Assembly: GCF_000711875.1 (NCBI RefSeq)
Contig: NZ_JONM01000008.1
Span: forward strand, 186,001-250,000
Origin: Andreprevotia chitinilytica DSM 18519
Lineage (GTDB): Bacteria; Pseudomonadota; Gammaproteobacteria; Burkholderiales; Chitinibacteraceae
Length of the DNA: 64,000 bases
Reading direction: 5' to 3'
The position numbers and the translations under genes were made by a program. The first letter of the stretch is position 1. The number at the start of each line of letters is the position of its first letter. The notes below the pieces were generated by a model. The model was given only the letters and a program-made list of their open reading frames with translations, made no database searches and had not been told where the DNA came from. Below are positions 55,901 through 62,900 of the stretch, one piece after another.

Positions 55901-57094
55901 GCGTTGCTCGGCGTGGCGGGGCGAGATATGACCAAGATCGAAACTGGATAGCTGGGTAATACGCGCCAGATAGACCGCATAGGCGGCCAGGATGTCGTCG
56001 CTGCACCAGCCTGCCGGCAGGTCGAGATCGTATTGCCGCACATCACCCGCTGTCTCGGCGGCTTGCCGGGCGTAGGGCAAACGCAAGGGCTCGGCAGCCT
56101 GCAGCTGTGCCACCCAGAACGCCTCGTGCCGTACCGATTGCGCATGCAGTTGTGTCAGCAGCTCGGCTTCTTGCTGCGGCAGGCTGGGGAGGCGTTGTGC
56201 GGGTGAGTAGCCGAGTGCTGTCGCGGAGACTGATGCGCCGGCCAGCGTCGAGAAGGCAGCAAGGCGCAGGTCACGGGTGGCTGTGGCTACGACGAGTGAG
56301 GTATCTGATGTTGCAATCACCGTGCCGGGCGACTGGTCGGATACTGTATCGAGCACATCCACGCTGCCTACGGTCACGAAGCCATCGAGCGTCGCGATCT
56401 TCGCCGTGCCCAGCGGATTGCGGTACGGCCCGAAGTCCAGCGCACGCACCAGCGCGGACGCTTGCTCGGCCGGCCGATCAAAACGCAAGCAGGCCCCCGC
56501 CTCAGGCCGGCGCTCGTTGGCGAAAAATGTACGCGCGCGCAAATCCTGCGGTTGCGGGGTGACCTTGTCCTCAGCCAGTTCATGGATCAGCGTTTCAAAG
56601 GCGCTCAGCGCCGCGTCATAACATTTGGCGTTGATCGACAGCGCGGTTTCGTCCGGCGCGAGGTCGAACCACGCTTGTTGCATCAAGTCGCCCGCGTCGA
56701 CTTTTTCATGCATGAGGTGCCAGCTGATGGCATGGCGGGTTTCGCCGTGGATCAGCGCCCACGAGCTGGCATGGGTGCCGGCGTAGCGGGGCAGCGGCGC
56801 ATCGTGATAGTTGATGGCAAAACCAACCGGCGCGGCCAGGAGCGCGGACGGCAGGATGGCCGGATTGACGATGCTGAAGAGATGATCGAAAGGTTGTCCG
56901 CCCAGCAGCGCAAGCAGCTCGGCCGGCGAGGCGGTGAACGGAATCTGCCGGGCGGCGGCCCACTGCTGCAGCCGCTCATCCCGTGAGACCACGCCAACGA
57001 TCGTGTGGCCGCTCGCCAGAAGCCGCTCTGCGCAAGCCTCGGGCAGCGTCGTTTCACCAATCAGAACGCAGCGGAAGGCTTTTTTCGATGTCAT
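44000..57094 (-). CDS. Nonribosomal peptide synthetase A: formyltransferase-C*-A-T, C/E-A-T, C-A-T, C/E-A-T
   Basis: First synthetase, 4364 residues. Residues 1-305 form a formyltransferase domain (Formyl_trans N plus C parts) with catalytic triad residues Asn95, His97 and Asp133 (INYHDAPLPRYAG, KVDAGD), like the initiating F domain of linear gramicidin synthetase. Residues ~309-539 resemble only the C-terminal half of a condensation domain and lack HHxxxDG. Then A1 (pocket DAWVVGAVCK, hydrophobic/aromatic, uncertain) and T1; dual C/E (FHHQLDGDQDGD, HHLICDHT), A2 DILQLGLIWK (Gly), T2; C (HHIVADGWS), A3 DASTIAAVCK (Tyr-like), T3; dual C/E (FHHLLEKDGD, HHLISDHT), A4 DAQDLGVVDK (Gln), T4. The acidic C-terminal tail (SDAYQQEEI) can dock to the TubC-like domain of synthetase B. 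No thioesterase. Start at 57094 has GGAA seven bases upstream; an in-frame ATG 18 codons earlier is less likely. Confidence 0.95.
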   Translation of the reverse strand: MTSKKAFRCVLIGETTLPEACAERLLASGHTIVGVVSRDERLQQWAAARQIPFTASPAELLALLGGQPFDHLFSIVNPAILPSALLAAPVGFAINYHDAPLPRYAGTHASSWALIHGETRHAISWHLMHEKVDAGDLMQQAWFDLAPDETALSINAKCYDAALSAFETLIHELAEDKVTPQPQDLRARTFFANERRPEAGACLRFDRPAEQASALVRALDFGPYRNPLGTAKIATLDGFVTVGSVDVLDTVSDQSPGTVIATSDTSLVVATATRDLRLAAFSTLAGASVSATALGYSPAQRLPSLPQQEAELLTQLHAQSVRHEAFWVAQLQAAEPLRLPYARQAAETAGDVRQYDLDLPAGWCSDDILAAYAVYLARITQLSSFDLGHISPRHAEQRIAAFFAAAVPLRCDIDLQHGFAAARQRMAEQLATLQKRGVPTRDIVQRYPELRTTGEPRWPLLVEIVDSDHWHDGAARLSELGGTLLLQIAADGSACRWIYDASALDEAYLPVMAAQWQVLLRELATETTQPLASLPLLDEAARQRQLVEWNDTAVAYPQDQVIHQLFEQHAAQAPDQIALVFEDRQLSYGDLDTRANQLAHYLRSQGVGPDVLVGVSIERSFDMIVALLAILKAGGAYLPLDPDYPAERIAYMLADAQPRLVLTQAHRRDVLAGHGIALFCVDEAAEQLASHAITRPASHALPQHLAYVIYTSGSTGRPKGTLLSHVGLCNLITAQIATFDIRPGQRVLQFASLNFDASTWEIFLALGAGATLCLASKADLVPGETLQATLQRQAIEMAVLPPVALPLLSAPALTGLRTLVVGGDACTAALVREWAPGRRFCNAYGPTEITVCTTVQHCDVAHNASPIGRPIANSRVYLLDENLEPVPVGVAGELYIAGAGLARGYLGRPDLTAERFVPNPFSQDGERMYRSGDLARYLPDGRIEYLGRIDQQVKLRGFRIELGEIEACLTALPIVRDAVVLAREDEPGDKRLVAYLVADANQTLEPASLREALQQRLPDYMVPARFIVLDQLPLTPNGKVDRKALPAPDRTRDNTSYIAPRNDTEAQLAAIWADVFKLDRVGVHDNFFELGGHSLLAVSLVERMRQAGHASDVGTLFSAPSVSALAAKIHAGTTQADVPPNLIPAGCTAITPDMLPLITLTPNAIATVVAAVPGGAPNIQDIYPLGALQEGILFHHQLDGDQDGDTYLIKQQFVFDSRARLDRFTDALQTVIDRHDNFRTAVLWQHLEQAVQVVLRQATLEVEKIQLDAAAGAAARQLDERYDARHYRLPVDRAPMLHAVIAEDGTSGRWVLHLLLHHLICDHTTLEYMAIEVQAILAGQADQLPAAPPFRNFIAQTRLGVDAAAHRAFFTAMLGHIHEPTAPYGVVDVYSGGTDIDEVHHVLPIALAKRIRRHTRAHQVSAASLLHLAWGLVLARLTGRDDAVFGTVLFGRLHGGAGADRIMGQCINTLPVCVAIGTASVADGLRNTHALLIELLQHEHASLAEAQRCSGMAASTPPFSSLVNYRYSQSADSVFAASRWEGMAVLHFDERTNYPLTLTVDDLGEGFGLMVQGSAAVKPHEVCAYLSTAIASLLDALDNTPDAPLAHTEVLPAAERQQLLATWNATTAPVPQAQTIHCLFELQAAQTPDRIAVIFEQDQLTYGELDRRANQLAHYLQAQGVGPDVLVGLCMDRSLGMIVALLGILKAGGAYIPLDPTYPQDRLAYMLADAKPKLLLTQPHLLDVAEHDVPTFCPDSTADALATYPQTTVDGGARPEHLAYVIYTSGSTGRPKGVMVEHGTVANFLGSMAKAPGLDANDVMLALTTLSFDIAGLELYLPLTVGARIVLSTRHHNTDAELLARTIAEHDVTAMQATPSGWRLLLDSGWAGKPDLKALCGGEALPADLAVRLLARTGSLWNLYGPTETTIWSTQSRITSAGEASAVSIGRPIDNTQIYILDVHGLPTPQGIAGELYIGGAGVARGYLNRPDLTDERFVPDPFSPQPGARMYRTGDLVRYLPDGNIDYLGRIDHQVKIRGYRIELGEIEAALAVIPAVREAVVVAREDGGDKRLVAYLVPHAGQSPDATALREQLRHGLPDFMVPAQFVVLDQLPLTPNGKVDRKALPAPDRNTSSQQGYIAPRNATETLLAAIWAEVLKLDRIGVNDDFFILGGHSLLATQVMSKLRNRMQVDLPLRRLFDLPTIAALARQIDATGRQQQNPVIAATSRDAALPLSFAQQRLWFLDQLAPGNALYSIFTGLRLIGSLHEDALRQAFAAIVERHEALRTRFVQHGNGPVQVIDAVGTIDWSKTDLSALPPAERENTARQLAQGITQQPFNLAHGPLVRLGLIRLSEHEHLLITTLHHIVADGWSLGLLTQALAHAYGALVRGQQPALSPLPIQYADFAAWQRQHLAGDALRPQLDYWAERLAGAPEQLTLPTDRPRPLVQRHRGACHAFSVDDQLLAQLRTLGQHLHSTLFMTLAAAFSVLLSRYAGQQDICLGTPVANRHRGETEGLIGFFVNTLVLRTHCDGDFSFEALLGQVRDNTLAAYEHQDAPFEQVVERINPARHTSHAPLFQAMLVLQNNPAYDLTLPGLTLAPYAIDSHIARFDLTLNVVEDGDTLQALFEYDTDLFDAATIARMAGHFTTLLGQIVAAPERRVADLALLSAEESRQLLVDWNDTVVAYPAEQAIHQLFEQHAAKTPDQIALVFEGQQLSYGELDARANQLAHYLRSQGIGPDVLVGLCLDRSLDLVIGLLAVLKAGGAYLPLDPDYPAERLAYMLADAKPQLVLTQSAHRHVLAGQSVDLCCLDELAALFDAYSTQRPVLSVLPQQLAYVIYTSGSTGRPKGTLLSHAGLTNLALAQIAAFGVQPNQRVLQFASFNFDAATSEIFMALGAGATLCLASKANLTPGQALQTTLQQLEIQVATLPPVALPWLDASTLPALTTLIVAGEACPVALVDSWAPGRRFFNAYGPTETTVCATIQRCDNGNSTTPPIGRPIANTRVYLLDDALQPVPVGVAGELYVAGIGLARGYFGRPDLTAERFVPNPYGEAGERMYRSGDLARYLPDGRIEYLGRIDQQVKLRGFRIELGEIEASLTALPAVRDAVVLAREDEPGDKRLVAYLVTDAVGKAIDVSTLREALLQRLPDYMIPAHFIVLDQLPLTPNGKVDRKALPAPDRNRDETSYVAPRNTTEAQLAALWAEVLKLDRVGIHDNFFELGGHSLLAVSLLERMRQAGLASDVGTLFSAPSVAALAAKIHIGTALAEIPPNLIPTNCTAITPAMLPLIDLTPEAIATIVAAVPGGAANIQDIYPLAPLQEGMLFHHLLEKDGDAYLLKVQFGFDHRARLDRFLAALQTVIDRHDTFRTALCWQQLDQPVQVVLRQAVLPVETVQLNAADGAIAAQLDAHYDPKHYRLDIRRAPMMQALIAEDTTSGHWVLHLLQHHLISDHTTLDLLFTEIQTILSGQGDQLPEPVPFRNFVAQTNRVDEAAHEAFFTAMLGQIEEPTAPYGITDVHSDGAATEEVRLELPNTLSQRLYQATRTAQVSVASLMHLAWGLVLARLTGQENVVFGTVLFGRLQGGDSIERVMGLCINTLPFRVDVGTSGVNDSLRGTHEQLAQLMRHEHASLVQAQRCSGVAGSAPLFSSLLNYRYSQRTESIFAGPAWEGLEVLHFDERTNYPLTVAIDDLGDGFSFTVRGSADAKPASVVGYLRTAIERVLDQLENAPQAPLARLDILPPAERQQLLTDWNATAADYPTDQTLQRLFEAQAASTPDNVAVVCQGDQLTYDELNRRANQVAHYLQAHGVGPDVLVGLCVERSLDMLVGVLGILKAGGAYLPLDPSYPQERLAYLLADAKPAVLLTQRHLLGTLPTSPVETICIDEPTGLDAYPRSNPTPRASAHHLAYVIYTSGSTGQPKGVEVEQRSVINLWTALEQRALHALGRPVSVALNASLAFDASVQGWLQLLSGHRLVIVPADIRADGAAMWRFLTAHRIDLFDCTPVQLDGLMQAGLAGADAYQPRMVLVGGDAISPALWQRLANAPRTVFYNVYGPTECTVDSTAARLSAANPQPNIGQPLANTQVYILDTHGLPVPQGVAGELYIGGEGVARGYLNRPALTAERFIADRFNAKPGARLYRTGDLARWSANGALEYLGRNDHQLKLRGFRIEPGEIEAALLALPAVREAIVLAREDDAGEKQLVAYLMAHVDTSLPETAALRSQLQRSLPDHMIPAYFIALDALPLTPNHKVDRKALPAPTRSDPTHHVAPRNDVETQLADIWAEVLKLERVGIHDNFFELGGHSLSATQVVIKIRERFCVDIPLRALFEDADIARLGRRIDDLRSLLNWNTDDTPPSDAYQQEEI

Positions 57095-57556
57095 GGAACT
57101 GTTCCAACCAATGTTCGCTGCGTATCGCTGGCTGCCAGATTCGACCAAGCTTTCGCAAGAACCTCTAGGCTCTTCTTTTGGGGCGGATGCAAAGTGGCTG
57201 TGCCCTTACTGGTCTAGCCCCCTTAGCAGCTCGGCATTCTGACATAAGGGAATAGACTTATTGCTTCGGATTTGTAATTGGTATGCATGAATACAACAGA
57301 GAGGCATTGGTGTTGTGTAAAACGGCCGGTTGCCTATCCGACAGGTGGGGGAATCTTTCGCGCTTTGACAGCGATACGGGTCGCCAGCGTGTTGCCAGAT
57401 AGGGCGCGCTGCGTATTAGGTGAATATCAGCTGAAAGGCCGCGCGTAGTTCTTGGAGGTTGCGCCAGGCAAAGCGCGGAGGGCGGGCAAAGGGCGGGGGA
57501 GGTAATTGATCGCGGCTGTGGGCGGCAGGAATGCCGGGGGAAGCCGCAAAATGAAA
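57095..57556. other. Upstream region of the peptide synthetase operon
   Basis: About 460 bases between the synthetase and the tRNA. It must contain the synthetase promoter on the minus strand. I saw no regulator gene, no clear -35/-10 pair and only a weak quasi-palindrome CCTATCCGACAGG near 57333-57345. Confidence 0.5.
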
Positions 57557-57588
57557 AGCGCCCGGTGCCATCGAGGGCCGCGAGCGCT
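57557..57588 (-). terminator. Terminator after tRNA-Gly
   Basis: Imperfect GC-rich stem ending in AGCGC/GCGCT, followed on the minus strand by TTTTCATTTT. It starts 12 bases after the tRNA 3' end. Confidence 0.6.
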
Positions 57589-57599
57589 GTTCTTGAATC

Positions 57600-57673
57600 T
57601 GGAGCGGGCGACGGGAATCGAACCCGTGTTCCGAGCTTGGGAAGCTAGTGTCTTACCATTAGACGACGCCCGC
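57600..57673 (-). tRNA. tRNA-Gly (CCC anticodon)
   Basis: 74 bases including an encoded CCA. Acceptor stem GCGGGCG / CGCCCGC, D arm with AATGGTA, anticodon loop TTCCCAA (anticodon CCC), T arm ACGGG-TTCGATT-CCCGT. The anticodon stem CTAGC/GCTCG has one mismatch (position 28 U against 42 C), which is unusual but the other pairs are complete. Confidence 0.93.
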
Positions 57674-57845
57674 AGAGGCCGCGATTCTAGCTTGCTGGCC
57701 GGCGAAACTGCAAGTCTGGATGTTGTGAGGTCTTGGGCTGGCCGAGGTTTGGGGCGAGGCGGCAGATTTGCTAATCGATCGTAAGTCAGGTGCCAATAAG
57801 TATTTGCCTTGGAAGCTTGCTGCTCACATTTGGATTTGTACGATA

Positions 57846-57892
57846 TTGACTAGACTGTACAGTCCAAAATAGACTCTGTACTCATGAGTCTA
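57846..57892 (+). promoter_or_regulatory. tetR promoter with two palindromic operators
   Basis: Candidate -35 TTGACT (57846-57851) and -10 TAGACT (57870-57875), 18 bases apart. A perfect palindrome GACTGTACAGTC lies between them (57853-57864), and an inverted repeat AGACTC-N9-GAGTCT covers the -10 and start (57871-57891). Both share TAGACT half sites, as expected for TetR-type autorepression. Confidence 0.6.
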
Positions 57893-57915
57893 AATCTGTG
57901 TCCTGTTCCCTTCCT

Positions 57916-58533
57916 ATGATTCCCAGCCCCCCGCCCAGCCCGACCGGCAACGAAAACGTCGACCGTGTTCTGGAAGCCGCCCGGCAATTGTTTTGCGAGG
58001 TCGGTTTTCGCGCCAGCATCGATAAGGTGGCCGAGCGTGCCGGCGTGGCACGCCAGACCGTTTACAACCATTTCGAATCCAAGGCCGATCTGTTTCGGGC
58101 TGTCATGCAGCGGGTTTGCGCTGACCTGCACGCGTCGCTACAGGCTCGGGATGGTTCGCTACGGGAGCAGCTGGTCGATTTCAGCGTGAAATTTCGCGCG
58201 CATATCCTGACCCCGGAATCGGTCAACGCGCACCGGATGATCGTGAGCGAAGCGCCGCGGTTCCCGGATTTGTCGCTGGATTTTCTGGAGAACGGCCCGA
58301 CGCGTACCCGGCGTCAACTGGCCGATTTGCTCAAGCATGAAATGGATGCCGGCCGCCTGCTGGCGGCTGATCCGCTCGAAGCGGCGGAAATGCTGATTGA
58401 AACGGTCGTCGGCTTCGATCACACCCGCCTGTTGTTTGGCGGAGATCCGCCGGATGCTTCGAAGGAGCAGGGCAAGGTGGAGCGCATTGTCGATGTGTTC
58501 CTGCGTGCCTATGCCTTGCCCCCAACGTCATGA
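57916..58533 (+). CDS. TetR-family repressor of the efflux operon
   Basis: A 205-residue transcriptional repressor. The N-terminal helix-turn-helix is ASIDKVAERAGVARQTVYNH then FESKADLF. The rest is a helical ligand domain of AcrR/TetR_C type. Start at ATG 57916; a GTG six codons upstream is possible. It is located 187 bases before the RND efflux operon in the same direction and is the likely local repressor, with palindromes in its own promoter and in that of the efflux operon. Confidence 0.9.
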   Translation: MIPSPPPSPTGNENVDRVLEAARQLFCEVGFRASIDKVAERAGVARQTVYNHFESKADLFRAVMQRVCADLHASLQARDGSLREQLVDFSVKFRAHILTPESVNAHRMIVSEAPRFPDLSLDFLENGPTRTRRQLADLLKHEMDAGRLLAADPLEAAEMLIETVVGFDHTRLLFGGDPPDASKEQGKVERIVDVFLRAYALPPTS

Positions 58534-58591
58534 CGCTGCGATGCCCATGAACTGAGTGCATTTGATACGTGTCTACAGAAATCATGCGCCA

Positions 58592-58613
58592 TATAGAACG
58601 ATTGTTCTATAAT
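58592..58613 (+). promoter_or_regulatory. Efflux operon promoter with inverted repeat
   Basis: Perfect inverted repeat TATAGAAC-GATT-GTTCTATA (58592-58611) overlapping a consensus -10 TATAAT (58608-58613). No good -35 box is seen. Position fits a repressor-binding site, possibly for the TetR protein upstream, although its half site differs from those in the tetR promoter. Confidence 0.55.
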
Positions 58614-58720
58614 GACTGCAAAATACCGTTGTACTGATCAAATTCTTTCCCCGTTTAGTTATTTTGCTGAACTATTGCTGAATAAGTTTACAAATCAATA
58701 TTGATCCTCAGGAGCTCACG

Positions 58721-59920
58721 ATGCACAAATCCCATCTCCGCAATGCAGTGCTGCTTGCAAGCCTTGCCATGGCACTGGCTGCCTGCGGCAAGGACGGCGG
58801 CACGGCCCAAATGGCCGGCGGTGGCCAGATGCCACCGCCAGAAGTCGGCGTGGTGACATTGGCTGAACAAGTCGTGCCGATCATCAGCGAATTGCCAGGT
58901 CGCACCTCCCCTTTCCGGATCGCTGAAGTCCGTCCACAAGTGAATGGCATTGTCCTCAAGCGTCTCTATACCGAAGGCAGCGACGTGAAGGCTGGCCAGC
59001 AGCTTTATCAGATCGACCCAGCCACCTATCAAGCCGCCCTCGAAAGCGCTCAGGCTTCGTTTGCCAAGGCACAAGCCAACGTGACAAGCGCAAAGCTGAA
59101 AGAAGAGCGCTACAAGGCGTTGCTGGACATCAAGGGTGTGAGCAAGCAGGAATACGACGATGCCAATGCCGCCTTGCTGCAAGGCCAGGCCGATGTGGCT
59201 TCGGCCAAGGCCGCTGTCGAATCGGCACGCATCAACCTGACTTACACCCGCGTGCTGTCGCCGATTTCTGGCCGCATCGGCAAATCGACCGTGACGGAAG
59301 GTGCGCTCGTGACCGCCAACCAAGCCGCTGCACTGACGACCGTGCAACAGCTGGACCCGATTTACGTCGACATCGCGCAATCGAGCACTGATCTGTTGCG
59401 CCTGAAACGTGACTTCGAAAGCGGTCGCCTGTCGCGCGCCGGTCAAGGCCAGGCCAAGGTCAACATCGTGCTGGAAGATGGCAGCAAGTACGCGCAACCG
59501 GGCGCATTGCAGTTTGCCGATGTGACCGTGGACCCGACTAGCGGCGCGGTGAATTTGCGCGCCGTGGTGCCGAATCCGAAGGGTGAATTGCTGCCGGGCG
59601 TATTCGTTCGCGCGCGTCTGGAAGAGGGCGTGAACAACAAGGCGCTGCTGGTGCCGCAGCAAGGCGTGACGCGTGATGCGCAAGGCAATGCGGTCGCGAT
59701 GGTGATCGGCGCTGAGGGCAAGGTCGAGGTCCGCATCCTCAAGGCCCAGCAATCGCTTGGCGACAAATGGCTGGTCAGTGACGGTCTGAAAGCCGGCGAC
59801 AAGGTCATCGTGGAAGGGCTGCAGAAAGTGCGTCCGGGTTCACCGGCCAAGCCGGTGGAAGCTTCGGCAGTTGTCGCCGCTGCCGCTCTGAAAGCCGAAT
59901 CCGCCAGCCACGCCAAGTAA
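58721..59920 (+). CDS. RND efflux membrane fusion protein (AcrA/MexA type)
   Basis: Periplasmic adaptor of a tripartite drug pump, 399 residues. Lipoprotein signal with lipobox LAAC (Cys22). Family regions: GRTSPFRIAEVRPQVNGIV, lipoyl half motifs, a coiled-coil hairpin (about 95-165), TYTRVLSPISGRIGKS and the C-terminal beta-barrel with GALVTANQ and LLPGVFVRARL. AGGAG lies eight bases before the ATG. First gene of a three-gene operon. Confidence 0.96.
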   Translation: MHKSHLRNAVLLASLAMALAACGKDGGTAQMAGGGQMPPPEVGVVTLAEQVVPIISELPGRTSPFRIAEVRPQVNGIVLKRLYTEGSDVKAGQQLYQIDPATYQAALESAQASFAKAQANVTSAKLKEERYKALLDIKGVSKQEYDDANAALLQGQADVASAKAAVESARINLTYTRVLSPISGRIGKSTVTEGALVTANQAAALTTVQQLDPIYVDIAQSSTDLLRLKRDFESGRLSRAGQGQAKVNIVLEDGSKYAQPGALQFADVTVDPTSGAVNLRAVVPNPKGELLPGVFVRARLEEGVNNKALLVPQQGVTRDAQGNAVAMVIGAEGKVEVRILKAQQSLGDKWLVSDGLKAGDKVIVEGLQKVRPGSPAKPVEASAVVAAAALKAESASHAK

Positions 59921-59950
59921 CGCCCACGCAAATATTAGGGAGCTTGCCTC

Positions 59951-62900
59951 ATGGCAAAGTATTTTATTGATCGCCCGATTTTCGCTTGGGTGATCGCCAT
60001 CATCATCATGGTGGCGGGGTCGCTCGCGATCGTCGGCTTGCCGATCTCGCAGTACCCGAATATTGCACCGCCTTCGGTAGCGATTACCGCTACCTATCCA
60101 GGTGCATCCGCCAAGACGGTGGAAGACAGCGTGACCCAGGTCATCGAACAAAAGATGAAGGGGATCGACCACCTGCGCTACATGTCGTCCAACAGCGACT
60201 CCGCCGGTAACGTCAACATCACGCTGACTTTCGATGCCGGTACCAACCCGGATACCGCTCAGGTTCAAGTGCAAAACAAGCTGGCGCTGGCGACCCCGCT
60301 GTTGCCGCAGGAAGTGCAGCAGCTGGGCGTACTGGTTTCCAAGGCCACCAAGAACTTCATGATGGTCGTCGGTTTTGTGTCCGACGACGGCAAGATGACC
60401 GGTGCCGACTTGGGCGACTATGTGGCCGCCAACGTGCTCGACCCGCTCAGCCGTACGCCTGGCGTGGGTGACGTGACACTGTTCGGCTCGCAATACGCGA
60501 TGCGGATTTGGCTCGACCCCAGCAAGCTGAACAACTTCCAACTGATGACCAGCGATGTCAGCGCGGCGATCAAATCGCAGAACGTGCAGGTGTCGTCCGG
60601 TCAGTTGGGTGGCTTGCCGGCAGTGCCGAATCAGCAGTTGAATGCGACCATTACCTCGCAATCCCGTCTGCAAACCACTGAGCAGTTCGGCAACATCCTG
60701 CTCAAGGTGAATACCGACGGCTCGCAAGTGCGCTTGAAAGACGTCGCGCGTCTTGAACTGGGTGGCGAAAGTTATCAAGTCCTGGCGCGTTACAACGGCA
60801 AGCCGGCCGCCGGTGTTGCCATCAAGCTGGCAACCGGTGCCAATGCGCTGGATACCGCCAATGCCGTACGCAAGACCATTGATGGTTTGGCGAAGTATTT
60901 CCCGCCTTCGATGAAAGCGGTCTATCCGTACGACACCACGCCGTTCGTGAAGATTTCGATCGAGGAAGTCGTCAAGACCCTGCTCGAAGCCATCGTGCTG
61001 GTGTTCCTGGTGATGTATCTGTTCTTGCAAAGCTTCCGTGCCACGCTGATCCCGACGATCGCCGTGCCGGTGGTGTTGTTGGGTACGTTCGGTTTGTTGT
61101 CGGTGTTCGGTTTCTCGATCAATACGCTGACCGCATTTGCAATGGTGCTGGCGATCGGTTTGCTGGTCGATGATGCGATCGTGGTGGTCGAGAACGTCGA
61201 GCGGGTGATGGCGGAAGAGGGCTTGTCGCCTCGCGATGCCTCGCGCAAATCGATGGGCCAGATCACCGGCGCCCTGGTGGGGATCGTGGTGGTGCTGTCG
61301 GCGGTGTTCATCCCGATGGCGTTCTTCGGTGGCTCGACCGGTGTGATTTATCGCCAGTTCTCGATCACCATCGTGTCCGCCATGGTCTTGTCGCTGCTGG
61401 TGGCTCTGGTGCTGACACCAGCGCTGTGCGCGACTTTGCTCAAGCCGATCCCGAAAGGGCATCACGACGAAAAGCGCGGTTTCTTTGGTTGGTTCAACCG
61501 CACGTTCGAGCGCTCCAGCAATGGCTATCAAAGCATGGTGGGCAAGATCCTCGGCAAGACCTTCCGCTACATGGTGCTGTACGGCTTGATCATCGCGATC
61601 ATGGCCTTCCTGTTCGTGCGCTTGCCCAAGTCCTTCCTGCCGGATGAAGACCAGGGGATCATGTTTGCCCAGGCGCAACTGCCGACTGGTGCGACGCAAG
61701 AGCGCACGCTTGCCGTCCTCAAGAAAATGGAAGACCACTTCCTGAACAATGAAAAAGAGAACGTCAATTCTCTGTTCACGGTGGCCGGCTTCAACTTCAG
61801 CGGTAACGGCCAGAACACCGGCATGGCGTTCGTGATGCTCAAGGACTGGGGCCAACGGCAACGTCCGGACCAGCACGTTGGTGCGATTGCCGGCCGTGCC
61901 ATGGGGGCCTTCATGCAGATCAAGGACGCGATGGTGTTTGCGTTCGCGCCACCGGCGGTGCTGGAACTGGGTAACGCAACCGGTTTCGACTTCCAGCTGC
62001 AGGATCGCTCAGGCCTTGGCCACGAGAAGTTGATCCAGGCGCGTAACCAGCTGCTGGGCATGGCATCGAAGAACCCGAATCTGGTCGCAGTTCGCCCGAA
62101 CGGGATGGAAGATACGCCGCAGTACCAGATCGATATCGACCGGGAAAAAGCGCGTGCCTTGGGCTTGTCGCTGTCCGACATCAACGACACCTTGTCCACG
62201 GCCTGGGGCTCGTCCTACGTGAACGACTTCCTCGACAAGGGCCGTATCAAGAAGGTGTATCTGCAAGCTGATGCGCCGTTCCGTATGTCGCCGGAAGACG
62301 TCAACCGCTGGTATGTGCGTAACAACCAGGGCCAGATGGTGCCGTTCTCCAGTTTTGCATCCGCGCATTGGTCCTATGGTCCTGCACGTCTTGAGCGTTA
62401 CAACGGTCTGGCATCGGTGGAAATTCTCGGCGCACCGGCACCGGGCAAGAGTACTGGCGATGCGATGAAGGCGATGGAAGACATGGCGAAGCAGCTGCCG
62501 GAAGGCATCGGCTACGAGTGGACTGGTTTGTCTTATGAAGAGCGGATGTCCGGCTCGCAAGCGCCGCTGCTGTATGCCATCTCGATGCTCGTCGTGTTCC
62601 TGTGCCTGGCCGCCTTGTATGAAAGCTGGTCGATTCCGTTCTCGGTCATTCTGGTCGTGCCGCTGGGGGTGATTGGCGCGCTGATCGCAGCATCGTTGCG
62701 CGGCCTGAATAACGACGTGTACTTCCAGGTGGGCTTGTTGCTGACGGTGGGTCTATCGGCGAAGAACGCGATCTTGATCGTCGAATTTGCCAAGGAGCTG
62801 CAAGAGCATGGCAAGGGCGTGGTTGAGGCAACGTTGGATGCGGTGCGGATGCGTCTGCGGCCGATCTTGATGACGTCACTGGCCTTCGTATTGAGCGTGG

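Noticed and set aside
27915-57094. Siderophore synthetase reading of the cluster
   Set aside because: The exporter family also serves pyoverdine precursors, but there is no TonB receptor, hydroxyornithine or catechol gene, and the predicted residues offer no iron ligands.
57333-57345. Possible LuxR-type box upstream of the synthetase
   Set aside because: CCTATCCGACAGG is only a quasi-palindrome, too short and not placed at a promoter I can identify; no LuxR gene nearby.
57506-57784. Plus-strand frame of 92 residues over the tRNA
   Set aside because: It runs through the tRNA-Gly gene; the apparent peptide is the antisense translation of the tRNA.
59840-61876. Minus-strand frame of 678 residues opposite the RND pump
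   Set aside because: Composition is His/Gln/Arg-rich, typical of antisense to a membrane protein gene; the plus strand is clearly acrB-like.
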